A stretch of DNA of 64,000 bases from Eretmocerus hayati (lineage: Eukaryota; Arthropoda; Insecta; Hymenoptera; Aphelinidae): the NCBI GenBank assembly GCA_029851415.1, contig CM056742.1, positions 113,214,246 through 113,278,245 of the forward strand. The letters are read 5' to 3'. A program made the position numbers and the translations under genes. The notes below the pieces were generated by a model. The model saw only the letters and a program-made list of their open reading frames with translations. It was not told the DNA's origin and ran no database searches. Of this stretch, positions 1 to 9,758 are shown one piece after another (the stretch's first letter is position 1; every line of letters begins with the position of its first letter).

Positions 1-451
1 AAAGGTGTTTTGGACCGGCGATTAGCTCCAATTGTGCGTGCACGGCGATAAAAACACTCTATCGCCGATTTCCATCATTTATTTTGGAAGAATTGAGACA
101 GTTTGGCTCCAATTGATCCAAATTAGACGTAGTTTAGTGCATTTTAAAGGTCTTCAAACAAGCTTCAAAATGAACTGAAGCACGTTGAAAATCGTTGAAG
201 TAAACCAAAGTTATTAAGAAAAAGGCTTAATGAGGGCAAGTTGGGTACACACTTTTGTAAACTCTCAAAAATCACCTTTTGGGAGAATTAAAACAGTTTG
301 GCTCCAAATGGTTCAAATTGAATGTACCTTAACTTATTTTGAAGGTCTTAAGACAAGCTTTAAAATGAGCTAAGGTACGTTGGAAAATATGGAGATGGGC
401 CAAAGTTATTAAGAAAATGGCTTAATGGGGGCAAGTTGGGTATACTGACCT
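1..451 (-). mobile_element. TA-target MITE family (family B), copy truncated by the window edge
   Basis: Non-coding repeat. Its right terminus reads GGGCAAGTTGGGTATACTGA then CCT, followed by TA at 452-453. Read on the minus strand this is the family terminus AGGTCAGTATACCCAACTTG. The block is an inverted copy of about 17729-18190 inside another element. It carries internal sub-repeats built on 'caagcttcaaaatgaactgaagcacg' and 'gggcaagttgggtac'. The window begins inside the element, so only one terminus is seen. No ORF of note. Confidence 0.6.
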
Positions 452-453
452 TA

Positions 454-1331
454 TCATCTATATTGTTGGAGAAGTAATCGTCACGAAAGATGAGAAAATC
501 ATCGGGAATATTTTTGAAGCAAATATGAGCTGGCGAAAGATTGAAATTTGGGGAATTGTTGGTCTCACTAAATTCTGAGCGACTCAGTCATCTAACCCCA
601 TAATCAACGGAAATAAATATTACGTAGCAAAGAAAATTGAAAAATTGAGCTACATGTAGCAAATTTATTGAACTAACTCCTATGACTTCGTCATCAACCG
701 CGCGTTCTCCGGACGCACACCGTTTTTTTTTATGTGAAAATGCTTTCTTCCGAGGAGTAATTGAAGTAATTGGATCTGATACAGCGTTCGCGAAATATTC
801 GTATTTTTATAAGAGCTTAGAGAATTGAAATCTTGACTATAAAATTTTCTAAACCAAGCGTTGAGTTTTTCTTCAACCATATCCCAATTCGTCTGAACTG
901 TGTGTAGTTTGAACGTTCTTTGCCACATAGTGGCATCTATTGACAGATTATAATCTATGATTGTAATTGATATATTATATATTCAATATAATTGATAAAT
1001 TCTAATTATTTATGAATATAGAGAGATGGTCAAAGCCCCTTATGTCATCACTAATCTCAACATTTACTTTGTCACTAAAATCGTTTGTGGTGAAAACCAA
1101 ACTAAGGTTTGATTCATAACTACGTTTTACATTCGAATAGATGGAGGAATTGTATTTTCGGAGGAAAAATTTGAACCTCTGGTTGGGCTCACTTTACTTT
1201 GAGCGGCACTCGAATGCGATGGGATTTGAATTGTTGTTGATGTCTTTGCTGTACTTTGTTGGAAACTGTGTTGAATGGGCTTTTGCAAACCGGAGTCAAG
1301 CTCGTTACATGCAGATTTTGATATCACTCAC
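454..1331. other. no gene or clear repeat identified
   Basis: AT-rich sequence with only short chance ORFs. The 3' part, below about 1330, may be the eroded downstream end of the Penelope-like element that follows, read on the minus strand. I could not recognise a GIY-YIG endonuclease in it. Confidence 0.3.
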
Positions 1332-1870
1332 TCACTCGTGAGGCACACGCACTTTCAATCGAATGACGAAAATTCGCGAGCCCGCACAAATTGGCTCGAG
1401 TGAATGGTACAAACTTGCTTCATTCACAAACACGTCTGTACTCGATGAATGAGTTTCGTGCATGGAAAGTTTCATATGAATGTTTAGTCTTGAAGCTTTG
1501 TGGACTAGAATATTGATGACTACTTTTTTCATTGCTACTGAATAGTGTGAGAGAAAGCTGATATTTTTACCTGAGGAAGTGTCTTGTCTCAACCGATTGA
1601 ATGAAGAACCGTCATCAATTCTTTGGTGGGTAGTCATGTCAAGGAAATTTAGGAAATTGTTTTGTACTAACTCTAGTGTAAACTTCAAATGTTCATCCGG
1701 ACTGGCAAAAGTCTATAATATTTCCGGACCAGCTGATTCTTTAGCAATGAGTACGCATTCATCTACATATCTACGGTGAAAGAGTGGGAGAATCGCCCAG
1801 CTTCTTATGAATTCTCTAGTTGTACCAAAATTATCTCTGCAAACCATGAGCTCGAGTTCCCACACGTGAG
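1332..1870 (-). pseudogene. Penelope-like element reverse transcriptase, C-terminal half (decayed)
   Basis: Read on the minus strand, one frame runs from about 1870 to 1332. It contains FHRRYVDECVLIAKE, then SPDEHLKFTLELVQNNFLNF with LDM following, and farther on SFLSHYS. This order (Y-V-D-D box, then KFT-E, then FLD, then S-H-x-x followed by a basic helix) is typical of Penelope-like RTs. The catalytic box reads YVDE (1758-1769) where the family has YVDD, so one catalytic aspartate appears lost. An in-frame TAG lies at 1713-1715. No start codon, intact ORF or GIY-YIG domain is seen. The family assignment rests on motif recognition only. A dead genomic fragment is by far the most likely status. 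Confidence 0.5.
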
Positions 1871-1950
1871 TGAACCCACGCTTTTCTTGTAATATTTGTT
1901 ATTGCATTGGGAATAGGTGAAATTCGATTAGAAGGAAATTCCATCCAAGA

Positions 1951-2097
1951 ACTCTTGTCGGCTTATGACTCTTCCTATTGTTTTTCAGATACTTCCATTT
2001 GACGCTCATCCCTAACAGTATCAGGGGATGATAAAGGTTGAAGTCAAATGGAAGTATCTCAAAAATATGATAGGAAGGGTTATAAGCCGACAAGAGT
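1951..2097. repeat. short hairpin insertion (arms 1951-2003 and 2043-2097)
   Basis: The left arm ACTCTTGTCGGCTTATGACT is mirrored on the right by TATAAGCCGACAAGAGT. The arms continue inward through CTTCCTAT and ACTTCCATTTGAC. It lies between two segments of the Penelope-like remnant and probably interrupts it. Confidence 0.6.
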
Positions 2098-2274
2098 TTC
2101 AGATGCAATATCACGCGTTCGTACTCTCTCGCTCTCTGGGATGCAATGCCGATCTTCACCGTTGCAGTGAACGTGTCAAAGTGGATCACGTCTACCAATA
2201 AACGAATTGAGGTATTGAATTGAGGTATCGAGAGCTGAATGATGTGCTCATATACATCGATGATCTGAATCCAC

Positions 2275-2457
2275 TCACTGTATCGGTGGTTGACGTTTGA
2301 GGGTGACACGCAAAAGATTGATAAGTTTCTCCTTCTTGAGGATCTCACAGCAGTTGTTCCTCAGTTTTGGATGATTACGACACATGATCGTATCGACATT
2401 CAAAAGATCAATAAAGAGGTATTCTACACATTGTCTGATCAAACTCATCCCGTCCAT
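2275..2457 (-). pseudogene. Penelope-like RT, fragment around motif A (decayed)
   Basis: A 60-codon minus-strand frame. Its stretch VEYLFIDLLNVDTIM, followed about 20 residues later by KKEKLINLLRVTL, resembles the SLFTNVP...K-x-E-F-x-x-L-L-x-x-x-L region of Penelope-type RTs. That region normally precedes the YVDD segment by 100 or so residues. It is collinear, on the same strand, with the better-supported RT fragment at 1332-1870. A different frame continues downstream at about 1899-2348, suggesting a frameshift near 2275. The resemblance is weak on its own. Position and strand are what favour it. Confidence 0.3.
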
Positions 2458-2459
2458 TC

Positions 2460-3200
2460 GACTTAAACCAATAAAAACAGTTAAAAGACAAAAAACCGTG
2501 ATGAAGATGAGCTTTTACAAATCATTCATAATGGGGAGATTGAAAATTATTCCAGATGCCATTGTCGGATAACTTCGATACTCTTGGGGAAATGACCGTG
2601 AAGGTGCCCAGAAACCGATACAGGAAATTTTGGTCAAGCTTCAACCCTCCGACTTCCCGATGTAAACGTGTTCTGTCAAAACTGTAGACTCCAGCGGAAA
2701 TGATACGCTTTTGAGTATCCCGAAAAGTTGAGGTGGGCGGAAGATATATTTTCTCAAAATAGGATATGAGATCAAACACCACTTACAAGTAACTCTATTC
2801 CCGTTTGAGTACAACATCCTCCACATAGTATATTACGTAACGAGTGCGCAGCACGATTTGCAAACGACGTTTTCCAGCTGTGCTAAGGCGCAAACGCGAT
2901 TTTTGTCGTAGATAGCTAGAAATGCCATTTTCTGCAATTTTGTCCAGGAAGAGGAGTAGATTCGACGATCCCACCGAGCTTCCATCACCCAGCACGAAAC
3001 TGTGCTAAGATACTGTCCACAGTAACCCGGAGTGCATGCAGAAGTTGCCACGAAGAGTGGCCTTTTTCATCACTTACCTGGCGCTTGCGCCACTGCAACC
3101 TCACCCCTGATGGCTTTCAAGCCCTCCGTGTCCGAACGCAAATTTTTATTTTCGTCCCGATCGCACCTTTGAGATAATGATCGATCAAGATTTCTAGAGC
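2460..3200. other. unassigned; possible upstream part of the Penelope-like remnant
   Basis: Several overlapping short minus-strand frames are present but none has a recognisable domain. I see no terminal repeats. An assignment to the same decayed element would be speculation. Confidence 0.2.
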
Positions 3201-3433
3201 AATGAAATGATATGATATGATATATAAGGCTCTCGAAGACTCGGTGGTCTTATGGCCGCAACCACGCACGTCCCTTGGCCACTGGAGAATTGGATGGAAG
3301 CAGCCAAGGGAGTGGTCGTGTCTAGGCGAAATTGAGGATTGGTACACAGCTGCATTCAGATGTTCTTAATGGAGAGGCCCGCTCGCCACGCATACGCTCT
3401 CGCCCCCACCACCATAGGAGGGGAAATGGGTTT

Positions 3434-5045
3434 TCAGGTTGTTCTTCTTAACGCATCGACGTATTGTCGCCATATAGACCTGTTTCGTGCTTGTGCTGTC
3501 CACTCCCTTCTGTTGCACCCTACTTCCGCCATGTCTTCCCGTACCTTATCATTCCATCGTATCCGAGGTCGACCCGGTGATCTTGGAAGTTTGATATGAC
3601 TTTCCATGACTTCGCGAGCCATTCTACCCTTACCCATCCTGGCTACGTGTCCCGCCCATCTGGCTCGTTGAATTTTGATCATTTGTACTATTCGCGGAGT
3701 TCGGTACAGTCTGTCGAGTTCATTGTTGTGTAGTCTCCTCAAGTGACCAGTCCTCGTGTCTAATTTCATTCCGAAAATGCTTCTCAGGATTTTATTCTCG
3801 AAGGACGCGAGTTAGCACATTTGTCCCTTTGTTAGTGCCCATGTTTCGCACCCGTATAAAACCACCGGCCGGACTATGCTTTTGTACAAGGTGAGCTTTG
3901 ACTCGCGTGTCAGTAGCTTATTTTGCAGTAGTTTTCGGATAGAGTTGTAGCTCTTGGAACCCGCGTTGATTCTATTGGCGACTTCTTCGTTGATGTCGTT
4001 ATTCTTATTGATTATCGCACCGAGATATTTGAAGTTTGGTACGGCTTCAAACGAGAAGTTTCCGGCCTGTAAAAATTCAGTGTCGTGTATGTCTGGGTTC
4101 TTGTCTGATCCCATGTATTTGGTTTTGCCTTCGCTAACTTCCAATCCGACCTCTTCTGCTCCCTCGATGATGATCTCAGCGTTATGTGTCACGGCTTCTT
4201 TACTATCCCCGATAACGTCCAGGTCGTCTGCGTATCCTAGGACCTGGATGAGCTGGCGAACCCCGATCATTGGGAGACCTTTCGTGCTTTGTACTAGCTG
4301 TCTGATAACATATTCTAGGATGAAGTTGAACGATGCAGGTGAAATCGCGTCGCCCTGTTTCAGACCGTTCTCAATGATGAATGGCTCCGATAGGCTTTGC
4401 CCGATCCTTACTCTTCCTTTTGTCCCCTCCAAAAATTTGAGAATGAAGTACATTTTGGATCTGTCGACTGAATCGTACGCTTTCTTAAAATCGATGAATA
4501 AGTGGAGCACTGGTTCTCTCCCCTCCCACTTTTTCTCTTGGATTTGTCGTATTGTGAAGATTTGCTCTGTTGTCAATCTGTTTTGTCGAAAGCCTGCCTG
4601 GTAGTCGCCTACTACTGAGTTGACGTACTGAGTAAGCCTTGTTATGAGTATATTCGACAAAATTTTATAGCACGTGATGAGAAGTGAGATGCCGCGGTAG
4701 TTGTTAGAGTCTCTTTTATCGCCTTTTTTGAATAGTGGGATTATGATCAGGTTTTTCAGCTCTTCTGGGATTTTTTCTTCCTCCCAGATCCGTTGAATGA
4801 GTACGTGTACTTAAGTTGCAAGCCGGATGCCCCCGTTCTTAAAGAGTTCTGCAGGTATTGAGTCGATTCCCGACGCCTTGTTATTTTTCAGTCGACGTAT
4901 TGCATTTCTAACTTCTGCTAGGGATGGGGCTGGGACTAGCGGTTCTACCGTGTAGACTTTCGCATGGGTCTCGATTCGGCTACGGTTAACGTTGAGTAGA
5001 CGGTCAAAATATTTTCTCCACTGCTCGAGTATTTCCGATGATTTG
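3434..5045 (-). pseudogene. LINE ORF, reverse transcriptase and C-terminal domain
   Basis: The continuation of the LINE ORF in another frame. Motifs in order on the minus strand are NNKASGIDSIPAELF, then a break at TAA 4811-4813, then IIIPLFKKGDKRDSNNYRGI. These are followed by motif A FIDFKKAYDSVDR, motif B GLKQGDAISPASFNFILE, motif C YADDLDV (both aspartates intact), motif D GLEVSEGKTKYM and motif E FKYLGAII. After LYGCETWAL the frame meets TAA 3812-3814. It then resumes as FENKILRSIFG and RRLHNNELDRLYRTP, followed by IQRARWAGHVARM. This block is characteristic of RTE/BovB-type elements. The final stop is at about 3434. Catalytic residues survive but the stops and upstream frameshift abolish the protein. 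Confidence 0.85.
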
Positions 5046-5157
5046 TGAGTGGTTCTCTCGCGTCGTTTTTTATGATTTTTGTGTCCGATTTCCGAGGGTT
5101 CCTCAAAGTGTCTAGCTCCCGAAAACCTAACCGCGTGTTTCTCTTCTTGAGGTGTTC

Positions 5158-6369
5158 TTAGATTCTCGCGATTTTTCTCTTGAGATGGGCTCGCTTTTTC
5201 TGTTTGATAAATTTATTGTATTCTCTCTGTGTTATTGAAGGTTGGACGTGATCTGTTCCGTTTCGATTTTCTACCCGTTTTCGCCACGCTTCACTAAGTT
5301 CGTTCCGTTTGGCTCCACACTCATCGTCGTACCAGGGCTGTTCTCTTGCCTTTCTTGCCTGGCCTATCGTGGATATTGCCGCATCTAGAATGACCTTTTT
5401 GAGAGAGTCCCATTGATGGTCGACTGTTTGTACCGCGTTGTGAGAGTTCTGTTGTTCTGATGTTTGCGATTGGATGTTTTGTGTGATCTTATCTCTATAT
5501 TCTGCCCCGACTTCCGGTTTCTCTAGGTTTTCGAGGTCGAACTTGATGGGTTTCACGCCATTATCGTTCTGTCTTTGGTGTTTAACTTTGTCTCTCATGT
5601 CAACGGCGACTAAATAGTGGTCCGAGTTACCGAAAGCTTCGCGGTATGATCTTACGTTAGTGATGGCTGATTGTCGCGTTCTATCAATCATCACATGGTC
5701 TATTTGATTCGCGTCTCTACCATTTGGGTGTGCCCATGTGTGCTTAGGGATATCCTTCTTTCCAAGTGCTGTGCTTTTAATCACTAAATTTCTAGTAGTT
5801 GCAAATTCAATAGCCTTAATCCCATTTCCATTACTTATGTCATGTAAACTTTGGGTGCCTGTGACCGCTTGATATAGAGGTTCCCTGCCAATTTTAGCAT
5901 TGAAATCCCCCAGGACGATTTTTGTATTTAGGCTGCCACGAGTGCGATCGAAGTGTGCCGCTAGGTCTGTGTAGAAGTTGTCTTTATCCTCCTCTTCGGC
6001 ACTCTTGGTAGGTGCGTGAACATTGAAGATAGTGAGATTAAAAGGCCTGGTTCGCAACAGGAGGACGGATATGCGATTGTTGATGAAAGAGTAGTCTTCA
6101 ATAAAGGGAAGCAGTGTGGTTTTAACCAAGAAACCTGTACCCAGAGCGCGTTTTGTTGTACCCCCACCAAAGTATGTGTAGCGTCCTACTCTCAGTTCTT
6201 CCTCATCAGGTCGTCTCGTCTCCTGGATAGCTAGTATATCGATATTATACTCTTCCACCTCGATAGCCAAATTGATAAGCGCTTCTTCACTTCCCAATGT
6301 CCGGACGTTCCAAGTACCGATTCTGAATGATCGGAGGCGGGAGCGGTCTCTATCGGGAGGATCAGTCAT
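5158..6369 (-). pseudogene. LINE ORF, apurinic-type endonuclease domain
   Basis: A 403-codon frame from the ATG at 6369. It belongs to the exonuclease-endonuclease-phosphatase family and nicks target DNA for target-primed reverse transcription. Residues seen in order are GTWNVRTL (about 19-26), the catalytic glutamate in QETRRP (about 49-54), NVHAPT, the GDFNAKIG segment (about 157-164) and the C-terminal SDHYLVAV, whose Asp-His pair is catalytic. All key endonuclease residues therefore look present. The first 15 or so residues are charged and carry no signal peptide. The frame ends at TAA 5158-5160, yet reading on in the same frame gives a coding-like linker (EHLKKRNTRLGFREL...). The stop is thus probably a mutation in a longer single ORF. 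Proteins of this type are often mislabelled craniofacial development protein 2-like in insect annotations. Confidence 0.85.
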
Positions 6370-6400
6370 TTTTCGACCTTTTTTTTTTTTCTTGATCTCG

Positions 6401-6947
6401 AAATAGCGATGGAATATGAACTAACTTACATTTTGATTCGTTAACAAAAACTAAATGATCGTGCTAGCTCGACTTTGAATTCAGTACAAACACTCATATC
6501 CCCGCCAGAAGTCACTCTAAGGGAATGATCGAAACGGTTTCTTGGAGCAATGATATAGCAACAAAATGAATATAAGCTCAGTTAGGTTCCAATAGCTCGA
6601 TTGAGACCTAATATTTATGCGCGTTCCAGATTGACGTCAGCACGAACACTAATAACTCGAGTACAATGTTGCTATTCGACAATGTAATGGCAGAATAGAG
6701 GCTATAAAATGTAGGGTATTTTGTGTTTGTTTGTGCGGAAATGTTCATGCTAGTCTCAAGCCCCCCCTCCCCCTATTTGCGCACAGTTGGACCATTTACA
6801 CACAAGAGTAGATGGCTTTCTTGATACCTTGTTCGTACAAGTGTGCTTTGCGCACCGTTTGACAACTATTACTCACCATTCACCAAGAGGTATAGTCCGA
6901 TACCCGGGAGTAAAACCTATTTCTTACAAACTGGTATCGGAATGTGC
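6401..6947. other. no gene or clear repeat identified
   Basis: AT-rich sequence between the LINE 5' end and the next MITE. It may include the LINE 5' UTR. No terminal repeats or coding frame found. Confidence 0.3.
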
Positions 6948-6949
6948 TA

Positions 6950-7837
6950 AGGTGAGTGTGTCTAATATGCCCCACTACTTTTGTTTTGCTCAAAGTCTTG
7001 GCTCATCTCAATATTATTCAACGTATCTCAGTTAGTTTTAAAGATAGTTTCAAGACCTTCAAAATTAGCTAAGGTACGTTTGATTTCGAGGAATTGGAGG
7101 CGAGCTATTTTGATTTTTGCAGAAAAAGATTTTTTGCGAGTTTTTGACAATGTGTTCCTAATCCTCATAGACATTTCGCAACTCTGAAGCTCTGGAAAAG
7201 CGATATCGGTTCTGGAGCATGACGGTGATGTATGAATTGGACAAATTGTCATATTCTCAATTTTTTAGAGTGCACATAACCTCAAAATTAACATGAAAAT
7301 CGATTTTTAGCGTAGTTTGCGAGATCTAGTGCGCTTTAAATGCTCCATGGTGCTGGATATCGCTAAATACACCTTAAACTGAAGTTATATCGACAGAAGA
7401 GTGCTGAAAGTTTTTGCGGCATTGCGCAAAGCTCTCTATATGCGGAAAAAGGGTGAGGGCATATTAGGAACACTGCACTTTTTGTAGTAATATGGGCATA
7501 GAATCGGCTAGGAATCGAATTTTGCAATTTTGTAAAGAGCATTCTAAAGTTGGGATGAAGATAAAGGAAATGAGTTGAGCTACGTTGGGATTGGTTGCAC
7601 TAATTTTGTTTGGCGTAGCTTTTAGTAACTTACATAAAAGAAGTCAGAAGTACCAAAAACCATTTTCTTGGTCTAAATAACGCGCGTGTCATTTAGGATC
7701 GGTCAAAAACGTTGATTCTATCATATTTGAACGAACCAATTATGAAATAAATGCACGGCAAGGTCTGCGGGTTCGTACATTCAAGAACTTAAGTGGGGGC
7801 ATATTAAGGAATGAGGGTATATCAGGCACACTTATCT
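6950..7837. mobile_element. family B MITE, TA target, 888 bp
   Basis: The left end is TA (6948-6949) followed by AGGTGAGTGTGTCTAATATG. The right end is the inverse, GGCACACTTATCT, followed by TA at 7838-7839. The inside repeats the family's sub-blocks (aaggtcttgaaa..., ...gggggcatatta...). A TA duplication with terminal inverted repeats fits the Tc1/mariner target preference. No transposase is present. Confidence 0.7.
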
Positions 7838-8026
7838 TATTTTGCGCACTGCGTGAGGCTGTCTCTACATAGAATGCGCTTAGCACTCGATTGTACGCGC
7901 ACCCACTTGCATTTGAGGAAGCTCCGTCGTTGGGTAACGTATCACGAGACTTCGTGACGTGGGCATCCGAGTTTGCAAAAAAATTATGAAAAAACTACCA
8001 CCTACTTGGGCTTCTTTTGCGCATTC

Positions 8027-8236
8027 AGCGCCCCAACAAGAAGTTTCCGCGCCTGTCTGCAGTCCGCGGTGGCCGCGAAAAGATACATGGGAAGCAATGG
8101 GAGTGGAGCGCGCATGCGCGGACATTGGAGCAAGCCGCGGGCAGACCTACCCCCACTCTTCCCATTACTCCCCATGTATTTTTTCGCGGCCACCGCGGAC
8201 TGCGGACAGGCGCGGAAACTTCTTGTCGAGGCCCTC
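8027..8236. mobile_element. GC-rich hairpin MITE in the left arm only
   Basis: Arms of about 85 bp (8027-8112 and 8153-8236) include AGTCCGCGGTGGCCGCGAAA and its inverse TTTTCGCGGCCACCGCGGAC. The loop region contains GCGCGCATGCGCGG. The matching right-arm sequence near 19700 lacks the hairpin, so it inserted after the arms were duplicated. Confidence 0.65.
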
Positions 8237-8426
8237 AGGAATCGTTCCAGAATTAATTGTGGATAATATAAAATTTTTTAAAAGAAGAGTGCTGGGAAAT
8301 TCAACTCAATTTTTCTCGGTTACCGTACAGTCTGGAAATTGTGCATTTGATGCGATCGATTGCGCGTATTTTTTTTTACTAGTGGGTATTTTTACTTTGT
8401 CAAAACACTACTTATCCCTGTGAAGG

Positions 8427-8633
8427 TATGACGAAAACAAGTTTTTAACGGTTGTGCATGGTCACCGGAGCAGACGACGCGGGAGCGAGGTGTTCGTCTT
8501 TGACGATTTTGGTGTTCTTGGAGATGACAGCAATAGTTTCTTAGACAGTGATTTTGAGCTAAACTATGCCTCGTGGAAGAGGAACGCCGTAGGAGATAAC
8601 AGAGATTTGAGCAAGATTTTGGCTAATAAATAA
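8427..8633 (+). other. coding-like open frame without ATG (68 codons)
   Basis: An open frame from TAT 8427 to TAA 8631-8633 reads VFVFDDFGVLGDDSNSFLDS and then FELNYASWKRN with DLSKILANK at the end. It is acidic and looks more protein-like than the surrounding noise. The upstream boundary follows a T-rich tract and CTGTGAAG, which could act as a splice acceptor. The right palindrome arm lacks this segment. I do not recognise the protein. It may be a terminal exon fragment, a decayed gene or chance. Confidence 0.2.
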
Positions 8634-9308
8634 GTAGTCTCGTGTTTACGTAGCAGCCGATAGGAGAAAAGCGCTACGGCGCATGCGCTGGTCTTGCCTG
8701 CAGCCTGGTGACGGGGTTGGGACGAAAAAAATTTCAATATGGCGGACCGTGCCTCCCGCCCCTCTCACCCCTCCCCGCTGCCAACAAGCTGAGAGGCGCG
8801 CGCGAAACGGTCTGCTTTACGGTTTATCGACACTCGGAATGTTGTAAATGCGGATGGATTCTGGGTTAGAGCTGATGATATGTAATGAAATGCTTTTGCT
8901 TTTACATCAAACCCTTACAAATTTCAAAGTAAAATTTTCGCGTGCGGGGTTTCTATCTTGTACTGCAGTCTACTGCAGCGTGCTAAGGGTAAATGCGTCT
9001 CATTTGCTTCCTATATATGAATTGATAATTCACGAGAATTTTGGATTTTTGGGAGTGAAGAAGATAATGGGATATTTTTATAAAAGGATCGATGTCTTTG
9101 AACAGCTAGATATACAGGTATGCTTTTTCCCGAAAGAGAAATGAATGGGAAGAATTTCGAAGAGAAGTTTTAATCATTGAGGGCTAGAGAAAATTTGGTT
9201 GCCTTCTTCCGAAAATACATCGGAAAGTTTTTCACATTCAGAAAAGAATGAGGAGATGTTTGTGCAAATCGAGCAGGTTTTAAACTAAGTTAGCAACAAT
9301 CAAAACCC

Positions 9309-9328
9309 AAGCCCCCCACGGGGGGCTG
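9309..9328. other. perfect GC hairpin beside tRNA-like unit
   Basis: The stem AGCCCCCCACGGGGGGCT recurs next to each tRNA-Glu-like unit, also at about 13925-13942 and 17531-17546. Confidence 0.6.
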
Positions 9329-9369
9329 ATGAACATATGTAACATTTTGTACTTTACAAAGCGTTATAT

Positions 9370-9437
9370 CCGTGGTCTAGCGGTAACGGCCTCGCTCAAT
9401 ACCAGGGAGGTCTGGATTACATCCCCGCCCGAGCCGG
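9370..9437 (+). repeat. tRNA-Glu-like pol III unit (SINE head or tRNA pseudogene), copy 1
   Basis: The A box TGGTCTAGCGGTAACGG matches the usual tRNA-Glu A box. The B box is degenerate, GGATTACATCC, against the GGTTCAATCC-type sequence of the other copies. A T-run suitable as a pol III terminator follows. The anticodon arm does not fold cleanly, so this is not called a functional tRNA. It lies inside the giant palindrome arm. Confidence 0.5.
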
Positions 9438-9758
9438 TTTTTAAAAAAATTTTTTTTTATTCATTGATTAATTTATCTTCTTCTTCGTATCTTCTGAGAA
9501 TATATACACCTCATTTTGTACATGTTGTTACACACTTATTATCATCAACTTTGAAAATTGAGAAAAGAATCCCGAAATCATTGTTCTTTGGAAAATCAGT
9601 TTTTCGCGACTCAAGAAAATCCTGACGAGTAGGAGCAAAACAAAAATTTTCATAATCCGGAAAGAACACATCATTCAGAAAAATGACGAGGCACTTTCTA
9701 CGGAGATCTTGGAAAGTTCTATAAATGTTACTCTTTACGTGATTAGATAAAATAGATA

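Larger units (their letters stand above)
3205..6400 (-). mobile_element. RTE/BovB-like non-LTR retrotransposon (LINE), nearly full length, inactive
   Basis: Minus-strand element with an N-terminal APE-type endonuclease, a reverse transcriptase and an RTE-type C-terminal tail. The 3' end runs into a short (ATATC)n-like tract at about 3208-3230 (plus strand gatatgatatgatat). RTE-clade LINEs typically end in such a microsatellite rather than poly(A). The 5' limit is uncertain. The first ATG is at 6367-6369, just after an A-rich tract on the minus strand. Coding breaks are TAA at 5158-5160, a frameshift near 5030-5050, TAA at 4811-4813 and TAA at 3812-3814. It is therefore a dead copy. No target-site duplication was identified. 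Confidence 0.85.

Noticed and set aside
3954..4604. 216-codon plus-strand ORF
   Set aside because: Antisense shadow of the LINE reverse transcriptase.
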